Positions 40,744 through 51,705 are shown, numbered from the stretch's first letter. The stretch: 64,000 nt of DNA from Neoroseomonas eburnea (GCF_018129005.1 NZ_JAAEDL010000008.1:1-64000); one strand, 5' to 3'. Numbers and translations are program-made. The notes: generated by a model not told the origin, from the letters alone.

Positions 40744-41565
40744 ATGGACCGCCCGCTGCTCGTCACCATCGCCACCCAGCGCAGCGGGACGAAGTTCCTC
40801 GGCGCCGCGCTGAACGCCGGCAGACGCGTGCGCTCCTTCGGAGAGGCGTTCAAGCCGCCGCCGCCGCCGACCCCCTTTCCGGGCTTCGCCGCCGGCTGGA
40901 TCGCCGGACATCCTGACTTCGCCTTTCGCGGTGTCGAGATCGCGGCGATGCTCGACGCCTTCCTCGACAGCCTGGCGGCACGCGCAGCGGAGGAGGGCCG
41001 GATCGCCCATCTCGACATCATGTACAACACGCTCGGCGCCTTTTCCGGCATCTGGTCCTGGCCGGTGCGCGAAGCGGGCGAGAGCGCCCTCTGCCGCGTG
41101 CTGAGCGCGCGGGGCGCCGCCGTCATCCACCTGGTCCGCGAGAGCGCGGCGCAATGCGTCGCCAGCCGCCTGATCGCCGAGCACCGCGGCTATCACCGCT
41201 TGGCGCCGCTGACCGAGGCGGAGCGCGAACTGCGCCTGACCGCCGATCTCGCAGCCGCCGGGCGGGAGATGCGCGCCATCCTCGATGCGCGCGACTTCGT
41301 GCGGCAGGCCTTCCGCCGCCACGGCGCCTATGTCGAGATCGCCTATCCCGATTTCATCGCCGGCGACGCACTGGCAGCCGGCCTGCCCGCGCGCCTCGCG
41401 GCGCTGCTCGGCCTTGCGGAGACGGAGGCGGCCGGCCTCGCGGGGCGGAGCCGCCTGCTGCCCAGCGCACCCGACAAGGCTGCTGTCATCGTCAACTGGG
41501 AGGCGCTGCAGGCGCTGGAAGCGCGACTCCGGGCGGAGCGCGGCGAACCCCGCCGCCCGGCCTGA
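40744..41565 (+). CDS. Sulfotransferase-family P-loop protein
   Basis: 273 aa. PAPS 5'-phosphosulfate loop 'TIATQRSGTKFLGAALN' (QRSGT at about 12-16) at the N-terminus, with 'IHLVRESAAQCVASRL' resembling the 3'-phosphate-binding Arg/Ser segment of Stf0-type enzymes. It would transfer sulfate from PAPS to a sugar or lipid. Catalytic details are not clear from sequence alone. Alone between a terminator upstream and a convergent carD gene 9 bp downstream. Confidence 0.75.
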   Translation: MDRPLLVTIATQRSGTKFLGAALNAGRRVRSFGEAFKPPPPPTPFPGFAAGWIAGHPDFAFRGVEIAAMLDAFLDSLAARAAEEGRIAHLDIMYNTLGAFSGIWSWPVREAGESALCRVLSARGAAVIHLVRESAAQCVASRLIAEHRGYHRLAPLTEAERELRLTADLAAAGREMRAILDARDFVRQAFRRHGAYVEIAYPDFIAGDALAAGLPARLAALLGLAETEAAGLAGRSRLLPSAPDKAAVIVNWEALQALEARLRAERGEPRRPA

Positions 41566-41574
41566 CGCCGGCGG

Positions 41575-42591
41575 TCAGGCTTCCGCCTTCGCGGCCTTGT
41601 CCGCCTTCTCGCCCTTTTCCGCCTTGCCGAGATAGGTGAGCAGCTTCTCGATCGCCGCCGGCTTGTCGGACTTGTCGATCGCCGCGACCTCGGCGGCCAG
41701 GCGATCGAGCGCCTGCTCGTAGATCTGGCGTTCGGAGAAGGACTGGTCCGGCTGGCCGGCGTTGCGGTGCAGGTCCCGAACCACCTCGGCGATCTGGATC
41801 GGGTCGCCGGAGTTGATCTTCGCCTCGTATTCCTGGGCGCGGCGGGACCACATGGTGCGCTTGATGCGCGCGCGGCCCTTCAGCGTGTCCAGCGCCTGCT
41901 GCATGTTTGCGCCGGCCGCAAGCTTGCGCAGGCCGGAGGAGGCCGCCTTGTTGACCGGGACGCGCAACGTCATCCGGTTCTCCTCGAAGGTCACGACGAT
42001 GACCTGGAGGGAGTAGCCGGCGGCCTCGACCGTCTCGATGCCCTGCACCGTGCCGACGCCGTGGGTCGGGTAGACGACGTGGTCGCCGGCCTTGAAGTCC
42101 TCCTTCGGGCGGGGGGCGGCGCGGCTGGCGGCGGCCGCGGTCAGCGGGGAGGCGGCAGGCCGGTGCGTCGGCGGCGGCGGGGAAACCGGCGCGCCACGCG
42201 GCACGGGTGGCGGCGTCATCGCACGGGGCGGTTCAGGGCGCGGGGCGGGCGCCGCCGCGGCAACGGGCGTCGGGACGGCTTCGGCTTTCGGTGCGGGTGC
42301 CTTGGCGGCGGGCATGGCAGACTTCGTAGATAGGGGCATGGTGGGTTTGGCGGCGGCGGGCGGCTTGGGCACGGGTGCGGCGGCCTTCGGCGCCGGGGCG
42401 GCAGCCTTGGCCGCCGGCTTCGCGGCGGGCTTGGCCTTCGGGGCCGTCTTGGTCGGGACCTTGGCGGCCTTGGCGACCGCCTTGGGCTTGGCAGGCGCCT
42501 TGGCAGGGGGCTTCGCCTTCGCCTTCGTGGCGCCGCCGGCCTTGCTGGATGCTTTGGCGGTCTGGGCCTTGGTGCGGGCCTGTGCCTTCAT
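41575..42591 (-). CDS. carD: CarD-family transcription regulator with a Lys/Ala/Pro-rich N-terminal extension
   Basis: 338 aa. Residues 163 to about 320 form a standard CarD: RNA-polymerase-interaction part 'FKAGDHVVYPTHGVGTVQGI', then the helical DNA-side domain with the conserved 'RTMWSRRAQEYEAKINSGD' (Trp contacting the -10 upstream fork). Residues 1-162 are a low-complexity tail of KA/PAK repeats, like histone H1 or AlgP, followed by Pro-rich spacer; the C-terminus also ends in 'KAEKGEKADKAAKAEA'. CarD stabilises open complexes at rRNA and other promoters. ATG at 42589-42591 has GGGGAG about 8 bp before it; an in-frame TTG at 42609 is less likely. Convergent with the sulfotransferase gene. 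Confidence 0.9.
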   Translation of the reverse strand: MKAQARTKAQTAKASSKAGGATKAKAKPPAKAPAKPKAVAKAAKVPTKTAPKAKPAAKPAAKAAAPAPKAAAPVPKPPAAAKPTMPLSTKSAMPAAKAPAPKAEAVPTPVAAAAPAPRPEPPRAMTPPPVPRGAPVSPPPPTHRPAASPLTAAAASRAAPRPKEDFKAGDHVVYPTHGVGTVQGIETVEAAGYSLQVIVVTFEENRMTLRVPVNKAASSGLRKLAAGANMQQALDTLKGRARIKRTMWSRRAQEYEAKINSGDPIQIAEVVRDLHRNAGQPDQSFSERQIYEQALDRLAAEVAAIDKSDKPAAIEKLLTYLGKAEKGEKADKAAKAEA

Positions 42592-42793
42592 GCGCGCTAA
42601 GCTCCCCAACTCGCGGCGACGGGTCCTGGCCGGTCGCCGCGGCGATCATCCCTTTGGCACGGCCGCGCGGCGGTCGCGGGACCGGAGGCCGCCCGAAAAA
42701 GCCTGAGGCCGCGGCACGCCGAACGGCAGCCCCGGCCATCTGCTTGAAACATATAGCGGAAAAATCCCTCCCCGTCATCCCCGGGGCCGGAGG

Positions 42794-43120
42794 TCAGCCG
42801 GGATTCGGGCTGAACAGCTCCTTCTTGCCGGGCTTGTCCTTCCATTCATCGGCATCGGGCGGCGCTTCGCCCTTGCGGGTGATGTTCGGCCACTGCGCGG
42901 CATAGGTCCGGTTCAATTCGAGCCAGGCGGTCGCCTGGTCGTCGCTGTCGGGCACGATCGCTTCGGCGGGGCATTCCGGCTCGCACACGCCGCAGTCGAT
43001 GCATTCATCCGGATGGATGACCAGCATGTTCTCGCCGACGTAGAAGCAGTCCACCGGACAGACTTCGACGCAGTCCATGTACTTGCACTTGATGCAGTTC
43101 TCGGTGACGACGTAGGTCAC
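42794..43120 (-). CDS. fdxA: Seven-iron ferredoxin FdxA
   Basis: 108 aa, GTG start at 43118-43120. '[22 protein letters not shown]' (core: [17 protein letters not shown]) and '[12 protein letters not shown]' hold the cysteines for one [3Fe-4S] and one [4Fe-4S] cluster. The C-terminal 45 residues ([20 protein letters not shown]) are the usual tail of alphaproteobacterial FdxA. It carries electrons in the cytosol. The gene stays beside carD, S4 and the helicase in many alphaproteobacteria, as here. Confidence 0.95.
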   Translation of the reverse strand: MTYVVTENCIKCKYMDCVEVCPVDCFYVGENMLVIHPDECIDCGVCEPECPAEAIVPDSDDQATAWLELNRTYAAQWPNITRKGEAPPDADEWKDKPGKKELFSPNPG

Positions 43121-43206
43121 GGGTGCACGGCCCCCCGGGGCAAGACGTTGCGGCGCACCCAAAATGGCGAGCGGCCCGCCGCCCCGCAAGCCACTGTCAG
43201 CACATG

Positions 43207-43240
43207 GCTCGTACCGGCCAGCCTATCGGCTGGCTGGCCA
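43207..43240. repeat. Short dispersed element E3-like, reduced copy
   Basis: GTACCGGCCAGCCTATCGG followed by CTGGCTGGCCACG. The CCGGCCAGCCTATCGGCTG core matches GGCCAGCCTCTCGGCTG at 29133-29176 with one or two changes, and the right arm forms a perfect palindrome with the left (GGCCAGCC / GGCTGGCC). Confidence 0.5.
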
Positions 43241-43381
43241 CGATTGCTCGCCTCGCGCGAAAGGCCATGCTGTCGTCGGGCATCGTGGTCGGTTCGAGGC
43301 CAGGTGTTGTCGGTCCCGGCAACCCAATCCTGCCGGAGCCCACATCACGGCGGCCGCCGCACGGGACGCTCCGCTCCGCTT

Positions 43382-43488
43382 GGAGCAGAGCCCGATCGGG
43401 CGGAATCACCCGATCGGGTGAAGATGCTCGCGAAAACAAAAGGCTGGAGCGGTTGCCATGAGCCTAGGCGAACGGAAACCGCTCCAGC
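43382..43488. repeat. Dispersed intergenic element E2, copy 2
   Basis: 107 bp. Stem 1: CCGATCGGGCGG-AA-TCACCCGATCGG; a middle AAGATGCTCGCGAAAACAAA; stem 2: GGAGCGGTT ... AACCGCTCC (perfect 9-bp arms, spacing about 22). Aligns along its full length with copy 1 at 10956-11062. Similar strings occur between genes in other alphaproteobacteria as far as I recall, but this was not searched. Confidence 0.8.
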
Positions 43489-43570
43489 CACGGGCTTCGC
43501 TCTGCGCCCCGCGCTCCGCGCCCCCGATACCACCAACCGGGACATGACCGCTGCGCGCGACACCAGGATC

Positions 43571-43610
43571 CTGATACCGAATCAGCCGAAAGGCCGGCCG
43601 GTCTCATACC
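43571..43610 (-). repeat. Short dispersed element E3, copy 2
   Basis: CTGATACCGAATCAGCCGAA followed by AGGCCGGCCGGTCTCATACC. Reverse complement of the E3 copy at 29133-29176 with several changes; CAGGATCCTG precedes it here also. Confidence 0.6.
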
Positions 43611-43621
43611 AGCGACCGTCA

Positions 43622-43803
43622 TTCGCGACCGTTGGCATGAGGGCTTTCGAGCCCTCGGACGCCGGGCGCAAACCTCCGGTCCGCTTGGCTGCGCCGGACC
43701 ACCGGCGGGCCGCGTTCCGGAGCCCCGGTCACGTTGCAAGGCAAGGTGACCAGGTGCCCGTCGCGACCTCGGCACGTGGCAAGAACTCGTGCCGCTCGTA
43801 TCA
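43622..43803 (-). repeat. Dispersed intergenic element E1, copy 2
   Basis: Minus-strand reading starts TGATACGAGCGG at the stop codon of the S4 gene (43801-43803) and continues to 43622. Compared with copy 1 it holds an extra module of about 50 bp (roughly 43716-43765) containing the palindrome GGTCACC...GGTGACC-like arms (GGTCAC / GTGACC). The last 88 bp match copy 1 closely. Confidence 0.85.
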
Positions 43804-44103
43804 GTCGCGTGCCGTGTCGCCCGAGAGGTCTTCGTAGAGGCCGCGGGCCTCGGCCGGCGGGCCGCGGCGTTCCGCCAGCGCCAGGACGCGCCAGACCAGG
43901 ATCCGCCCGCGATCCCCGCTGCCCTGGGCGATGGTCAGCAGGTCCCCCGGTCGGACCCGGGCATGGGCCTTGCCGGTCGGCTGGCGATTGATGCGGACGG
44001 CACCGGCCTCGACCATCCGGGCGCAATCGGCGCGGGTCTTGCGCAGACGCGCGCACCACAGCCAGAGGTCGAGACGCTGGACGTCGCGACCCTCCTCCGC
44101 CAC
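43801..44103 (-). CDS. S4-domain RNA-binding protein (Hsp15/HslR-like)
   Basis: 100 aa. S4 fold from 'QRLDLWLWCARLRKTRADCARMVEAGAVRINR' (core: RLDLWLWCARLRKTR) to about residue 70; the short C-terminus is charged. Proteins of this kind bind structured RNA; E. coli Hsp15 recycles 50S subunits carrying a stalled chain. GTG start at 44101-44103, one base after the helicase stop codon, so translation is very likely coupled. A dispersed element starts at its own stop. Confidence 0.88.
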   Translation of the reverse strand: MAEEGRDVQRLDLWLWCARLRKTRADCARMVEAGAVRINRQPTGKAHARVRPGDLLTIAQGSGDRGRILVWRVLALAERRGPPAEARGLYEDLSGDTARD

Positions 44104-44104
44104 C

Positions 44105-47020
44105 TCAGTCCTTCTTCAGCAGATTCGCCAGCACCGCGAAGGGGCTGTCGGGGCGCGGCATGGGCGGCAGGGCGACGCGATCCTCCCGCGGGCGGCGCGG
44201 ACCGCGGTCGCGGTCCCGTTCGCCGCCCGGCGGGCCCTTGCCCTGGCCTTGGCGCGGACCATGACGCTGGCCCTCCCGCTGGTCGCGCGGCGGACGCTGG
44301 TCCTGGCGGGGCGGCCGCGGGGACTCGGCGCCCGGCCCGGGCGAGGCACCCTCGGCGCCGGTGCCTTCCGGCGCGGCGGCCTGGCCTTCCTGGCCCGGCG
44401 GACGGCGGTCTTCCCGCCGTGGGCCACGGGGCTGGTCCTGTCGGCCGGGGCCGTCATCCCTTCGCCCACGCGGCTGCCCGTCCTCGCGTTGCCGGCGCGA
44501 CTGCGCGTCTTCCCGGTTTCCGCGCGACTGCGCGTCGCGACGCGGGCCACGGTGGAAATCCGGCCGCGGCGGGCGGGCATGGGCGATGCGGGCGGGCGCG
44601 GGCGGGCCGAAGGCGCCTTCCTCCAGCACCTCGGCCGGCAGCAGGCGGAAGCCCATGGCATCCAGCACCTGGCCGAGCACGTCGCCCTTCACGCCGAGCC
44701 GGCTGGCAAGGTCGCCCGGCAGCAGCGCTGGCGCGCGGCGGGTGAGATGGCCGATCTCGCCGGCGATGCGTTCCGCGACATCGAGGCGCAGCAGCACCGG
44801 GCCGGCGGGCAGCCAACCCATGGTTTCGGCGAAGCCGCGCGGCCAATCCTCGCGCGCCGGCACGGCGATCAGCCCGCCGCCGGGCAGCTTCGGCGTCTCG
44901 ATGCCGCGCAGCAGCGACCAGAGCTGCGCGCGCAGCGCCATCGCCTTGGGCTTCATCGCCTCCGGCACGAACAGCGCGTAGCGCCCGGCGCGGATGCCGA
45001 TGGTCTTGAGCTTCTGCCGCAGATCCGGGCGGATCTCCGGGTCGGTGCGGCCCATGGCGAGGCCGAGCTCCTCCCGCAGGCGGAAGGCCGGGCCGCGCAG
45101 GGTATTGTCCTCGGCGGCCTTGGCCTCGGCGGCGAAGACGGCGCCGAGCTCGCGCTTGATCAGCGCGTCCAGCCAGGTCGCCAGGCGCTCGCGGATGCGC
45201 TCGCGCTGGGCGCCGTCGAGGAACTCGCTCGCCAGTACCTCGATCTGCGGCTTGGAGGGCTCGGGGCCGGGCTTGAGCTTCGCCACCTCGGCGATGTCGC
45301 CGAGGCCCGCCGGCATGTTCGGCGCGTGCGAATAGGCCCAGGTCACCTTGTGCGTCGGGGTCAGGGCGAAGGCATCGTCCTTCGCGGCCTCCAGCATCGC
45401 CACGCGGCGCGGGATTTCCGCGCCGAGGGCGCGGCGGGCGGCGCGCAGGACGACGCGGCGCTCCTCCTCCTCGACCGTGCCGGGGTCGGGCTCGAAGGCG
45501 AAGCCCTTCACATGGCCGACCGGATGGCCTTCGACCACCACCTCGCCGCGGCGGGTGACGGCGGAGAGCAGCTCCTCCTCGCCCTCGTCCATCTTGCGGA
45601 TGAGGTGGGCGGCGCGGCGGTCGACGAAGCGGGCGGTCAGCGTCTCGTGCAGCGCGTCGGAGACCATGTCCTCCGCGCGGCGGGCATCGGCCTGCAGGCC
45701 GGCGGCATCGTCGAGCCAGTCGTTGCGGGCGGCGATGTAGGCCCAGACGCGGATCGCGGTGATCCGCGCCATCAGCGTGTCGAGGTCCCCATCCGTGCGC
45801 TCCAGCACGGCGAGGGAGGAGGCCACCCAGTCGCGCGGCAGCCTGCCGTCCTTCGCGAGGTGCGTGAACAGCTTGGCGCAGAGCCTGGTGTGGCTGTCAT
45901 CCGCCAGCTTGCGGAAATCCGGCACCTGGCAGGCTTCCCACAGCAGCCGCACGCGCGACATGGTGTCGGCGAGGCTGCGCACCTCCATGTCCCGCGACAG
46001 GGCCTCGAGCGTGATGTGGTCCACCGCATCGTGGCCCTTGGCGAGCCCCTGCTGCGGCGGGGAGGCGGCAAGGCTGCCGAGCAGCGCGTCGATCGAGGTG
46101 AAATCGAGATCGGAATTGCGCCAGGCGAGCGTCGACAGCGGCTCGAAGGCATGGGTTTCGATGGCCTCGACCATCTCCTCCGGCATGGCGGGGCAATCGG
46201 CGGTGGTCCCGAAGGAGCCGTCCTTCATGCCGCGGCCGGCGCGGCCGGCGATCTGCGCCGCTTCCTGTGCCGTCAGCGGCCGCGCCTGCTGTCCGTCGAA
46301 CTTCGACAGCGCGGCAAAGGCGACATGGTCCACGTCCATGTTCAGGCCCATGCCGATCGCGTCGGTGGCGACCAGGAAATCCACCTCGCGGTTCTGGTAC
46401 AGCGCGACCTGCGCGTTGCGGGTGCGCGGGGACAGCCGGCCCATCACCACGGCGCAGCCGCCGCGGCGGCGGCGGACGGCCTCGGCGATGGCGTAGACCT
46501 CCTGCGCGCTGAAGGCGACGATCGCCGCGCGCGGCGGCAGCCGCGTGAGCTTCACCGGCCCGGCATAGGTCAGCTGCGACAGCCGCGGCCGGGTCTCGAT
46601 TTCGGCGCGCGGCACCAGGCGGCGCAGCAGCGGCGCGATGGTCTCCGCACCGAGGAACATGGTCTCGACCATGCCGCGCGCATGCAGCAGCCGGTCGGTG
46701 AAGACATGCCCGCGGTCGGGGTCGGCGCAGAGCTGGATCTCGTCCACCGCGAGGAACTCGACGGGGCGGTCGAGCGGCATCGCCTCCACCGTGCAGGCGA
46801 ACCACTTCGCCTCGGGCGGGACGATCTTCTCCTCGCCGGTGATGAGCGCGACGTGGCGCTCACCCTTCTGCGCCACCATGCGGTCGTAGTTCTCGCGCGC
46901 CAGCAGGCGCAACGGGAAGCCGATGATGCCCGACGAATGCGCCAGCAGACGCTCGATCGCGAGATGCGTCTTGCCGGTGTTTGTGGGGCCGAGGACGGCG
47001 CGGACCCTGGGTTCGAACAT
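44105..47020 (-). CDS. Suv3-like DExH RNA helicase with a long Arg/Gly/Gln-rich tail
   Basis: 971 aa. Walker A GPTNTGKT (11-18), DEIQ box (93-96), motif V/VI 'ATDAIGMGLNMDVDHVAF' and 'QIAGRAGRG' are those of the mitochondrial Suv3 / bacterial Ski2-like helicase group. Residues to about 780 are the helicase core and accessory domains. From about 790 to 950 the sequence is a disordered tail of RED/RQ/RPPR repeats with many Arg, Gly, Gln and Pro, before a conserved-looking end 'PRPDSPFAVLANLLKKD'. Such tails bind RNA and can form condensates. ATG 47018-47020 is close to Walker A as in relatives. Followed by S4, fdxA and carD, a typical alphaproteobacterial order. Confidence 0.9.
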   Translation of the reverse strand: MFEPRVRAVLGPTNTGKTHLAIERLLAHSSGIIGFPLRLLARENYDRMVAQKGERHVALITGEEKIVPPEAKWFACTVEAMPLDRPVEFLAVDEIQLCADPDRGHVFTDRLLHARGMVETMFLGAETIAPLLRRLVPRAEIETRPRLSQLTYAGPVKLTRLPPRAAIVAFSAQEVYAIAEAVRRRRGGCAVVMGRLSPRTRNAQVALYQNREVDFLVATDAIGMGLNMDVDHVAFAALSKFDGQQARPLTAQEAAQIAGRAGRGMKDGSFGTTADCPAMPEEMVEAIETHAFEPLSTLAWRNSDLDFTSIDALLGSLAASPPQQGLAKGHDAVDHITLEALSRDMEVRSLADTMSRVRLLWEACQVPDFRKLADDSHTRLCAKLFTHLAKDGRLPRDWVASSLAVLERTDGDLDTLMARITAIRVWAYIAARNDWLDDAAGLQADARRAEDMVSDALHETLTARFVDRRAAHLIRKMDEGEEELLSAVTRRGEVVVEGHPVGHVKGFAFEPDPGTVEEEERRVVLRAARRALGAEIPRRVAMLEAAKDDAFALTPTHKVTWAYSHAPNMPAGLGDIAEVAKLKPGPEPSKPQIEVLASEFLDGAQRERIRERLATWLDALIKRELGAVFAAEAKAAEDNTLRGPAFRLREELGLAMGRTDPEIRPDLRQKLKTIGIRAGRYALFVPEAMKPKAMALRAQLWSLLRGIETPKLPGGGLIAVPAREDWPRGFAETMGWLPAGPVLLRLDVAERIAGEIGHLTRRAPALLPGDLASRLGVKGDVLGQVLDAMGFRLLPAEVLEEGAFGPPAPARIAHARPPRPDFHRGPRRDAQSRGNREDAQSRRQREDGQPRGRRDDGPGRQDQPRGPRREDRRPPGQEGQAAAPEGTGAEGASPGPGAESPRPPRQDQRPPRDQREGQRHGPRQGQGKGPPGGERDRDRGPRRPREDRVALPPMPRPDSPFAVLANLLKKD

Positions 47021-47082
47021 GCGCGGACGGCGTTCCGGAAATTGGGGGCGGGCTTCCGTGGCACGCTGCGCGGCACTTGTCC

Positions 47083-48258
47083 ATGGCGAGGGCGCGCGGC
47101 AGGGTGCGCGCGGCCTCCTCCGTGACATCTTCCGCACCCCGTTTCGTCCTTCTCTTCGCCGCCCAGTTCGCGGCGGTGGGCGTGCTGCTGCCGTTCATTC
47201 CGCCGCTGATGGCCGACCGCGGCCTTTCGCCGGCGGAGGTGGGCACGATCCTTGCGGCGGGGGCCTCGGTACGGCTGCTGACGGGCCCGCTCGGTGGGCG
47301 GCTGGCGGATGCGCTCGGCCGGCCGCGCGGGGTGATGGCGGCGGGGGCGGCGATCGCGGCGCTGGCGGCGATGCTCTATGGCGTTGCCGGCGGATTTTCC
47401 GGGCTGCTCGCGGCCAACCTGGTCTTCGCCGTGGCCTTTGCCTGCGTGGTGCCGCTCGGCGATTCCATGGCCCTGCGGGCGGCGCGCGAGGAGAGCTGGG
47501 ACTACAGCCGCGTGCGCGCGGCGGGATCGGCGGCCTTCATCCTGATGGCCGGCGGTGCGGGCTGGCTGGCCGAGCGGGCCGGGGTCGGCAGCGTCGCCTG
47601 GCTGCTCGCCGGGGCGCTCGCGGCGGCGGCGGTCGCGGCGCTGCTGCTGCCGCCGGGCGGGGCGGCTGCGCGGCGCGGCGGCGGTGCCTTCCGCGCGGTG
47701 CTCGGCCTGCCGGCCTTCCGGCGCGTGCTGCTGGTGTCGGCGCTGATCCAGGGGAGCCACGCGGCCTACTACGCCTTCGGGTCGATCCACTGGACGGCCT
47801 CCGGCGTCTCGGAGACGGCGATCGGCCTGCTCTGGGCCTGGTCGGTGGTGGCGGAGGTGGCGCTTTTCGCCTGGGGGCGGCCGCTCGCGGAGCGGCTCGG
47901 CGCGCAGGGCCTCGCCGTGGTGGCGGCCCTGGCGGGCCTGCTGCGCTGGGCGATCACGGCGGAGTCCGTCTGGCTGCCCGCGCTCGTGGCGGCGCAAGGT
48001 CTGCACGCGCTCACCTTCGGGGCGATGCACCTCGCGACCATGCGGGTGATGGCCGCGGCGGTGCCGGCCGCGGTGGCGGGGACGGGGCAGACATTGCTCG
48101 CGGCGGGGATCGGGGCGGTGATGATGGCGGCGACGCTGGCGGCCGGTCAGGCCTATGCGGTGTTCGGCGCATCGATGTTCTGGGCCATGGCCGCGATGTG
48201 CGCGGCGGCGCTCGGGGCGGTGCGCGGCCTTGGGGGTGCGTCGCCGGAGCGGGCTTGA
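47083..48258 (+). CDS. MFS transporter (MFS_1-like / HcaT-type)
   Basis: 391 aa with 12 membrane segments. The first begins 'FVLLFAAQFAAVGVLLPFIPPLMADRGLSPAEVG' (core: LPFIPPLMADRGLSPAEVG); 'GPLGGRLADALGRPRGVM' is the usual loop 2-3 motif; 'GSHAAYYAFGSIHWTASG' in the second half is typical of HcaT/YcaD-like carriers. Substrate unknown, possibly an aromatic acid or nucleoside. Divergent from the helicase gene by 62 bp. It could also start at in-frame ATG further up, but the start before the first helix is most likely. Confidence 0.85.
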   Translation: MARARGRVRAASSVTSSAPRFVLLFAAQFAAVGVLLPFIPPLMADRGLSPAEVGTILAAGASVRLLTGPLGGRLADALGRPRGVMAAGAAIAALAAMLYGVAGGFSGLLAANLVFAVAFACVVPLGDSMALRAAREESWDYSRVRAAGSAAFILMAGGAGWLAERAGVGSVAWLLAGALAAAAVAALLLPPGGAAARRGGGAFRAVLGLPAFRRVLLVSALIQGSHAAYYAFGSIHWTASGVSETAIGLLWAWSVVAEVALFAWGRPLAERLGAQGLAVVAALAGLLRWAITAESVWLPALVAAQGLHALTFGAMHLATMRVMAAAVPAAVAGTGQTLLAAGIGAVMMAATLAAGQAYAVFGASMFWAMAAMCAAALGAVRGLGGASPERA

Positions 48259-48439
48259 ACCCGGGCCGCCGGAGGGCGATCTTCGATCGATGGTCCTGAC
48301 AGCCACGCTTCGTCGCCGGCTTGCTCATGCGGGGTGCCTGATCGCGGGCAACTGACCCCGGGGGGATGCGCGCGCCTGCGCGCCGCCGCCCGGGGCCGCG
48401 ATCTTCACTTCCCGCAATCCCTTCCGAAGGACCCATGTC

Positions 48440-48853
48440 ATGGCTCTAGCCAACTCCGCGCGCGTGGCCTCGCGCCGCCCGCCCATCCTGATGTCCGACA
48501 GCGAGCACGGCATCCTGGTCGGCCTCGCGACGAGCGGCGCCCGCCGCAATCCCGAGGCCGCCCGGCTGCTGATGGAGGAGGCCGACCGCGCCGAGCTCGT
48601 CCCGGCATCCCGCCTGCCGCGGAACGTCGTCGCCCTCGGCTCCCACGTCCTCTTCACCGATGCCGCGAACGGCATCACCCGCCGCGTGCAGCTCGTGCTG
48701 CCGGCGGAGGCCGATATCGGCCAGGGGCGCATTTCCATCCTGTCGCTGGTCGGTGCTGGGCTGATCGGTCTCAGGGCCGGGCAGTCCATCGACTGGCCGG
48801 TGCAGGACGGGACGCTGCGCCGGCTGACCGTCAACGAGGTGCGGAACCCCTGA
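48440..48853 (+). CDS. Rnk/GreA-GreB C-terminal domain protein
   Basis: 137 aa. The C-terminal half matches the GreA/GreB FKBP-like domain: 'NVVALGSHVLFTDAANGITRRVQLVLPAEADIGQGRISILSLVGAGLIGL' (core: GRISILSLVGAGLIGL). The N-terminal half has a short helical region in place of the GreA coiled coil. Rnk proteins bind RNA polymerase in the secondary channel but do not cleave RNA. GAAGGA lies 11 bp before the ATG. Convergent with acnA; a shared hairpin lies between them. Confidence 0.88.
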   Translation: MALANSARVASRRPPILMSDSEHGILVGLATSGARRNPEAARLLMEEADRAELVPASRLPRNVVALGSHVLFTDAANGITRRVQLVLPAEADIGQGRISILSLVGAGLIGLRAGQSIDWPVQDGTLRRLTVNEVRNP

Positions 48854-48860
48854 ACAGGCG

Positions 48861-48892
48861 AAGGGCGCGGCCCCTTGCGGAACCGCGCCCTT
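48861..48892. terminator. Bidirectional hairpin between the Rnk-like gene and acnA
   Basis: AAGGGCGCGG (48861-48870) pairs perfectly with CCGCGCCCTT (48883-48892) around CCCCTTGCGGAA. Lies between two convergent stop codons, so it can serve both. Confidence 0.75.
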
Positions 48893-48919
48893 GCCCGAAA
48901 CCCGGCGATGCGGGGCGGC

Positions 48920-51616
<2,697 letters not shown>

Positions 51617-51705
51617 GGTCCGGGTGCCCTTCCTCGAAAGAAAGCGGCCGGTCGCGGCCGCGAAACGGGCGGTATTAAGCATGGCGGCCGGCGGCGGTCC
51701 ATGGA

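Larger units (their letters stand above)
43121..43800. other. 680-bp non-coding mosaic of dispersed elements
   Basis: No gene supported between fdxA and the S4 gene. From left to right it holds a short E3-like palindromic piece (43207-43240), E2 copy 2 (43382-43488), E3 copy (43571-43610) and E1 copy 2 (43622-43803). Together these account for over half of the stretch. The rest (43250-43380 and 43490-43560) has no recognised content. Confidence 0.7.
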
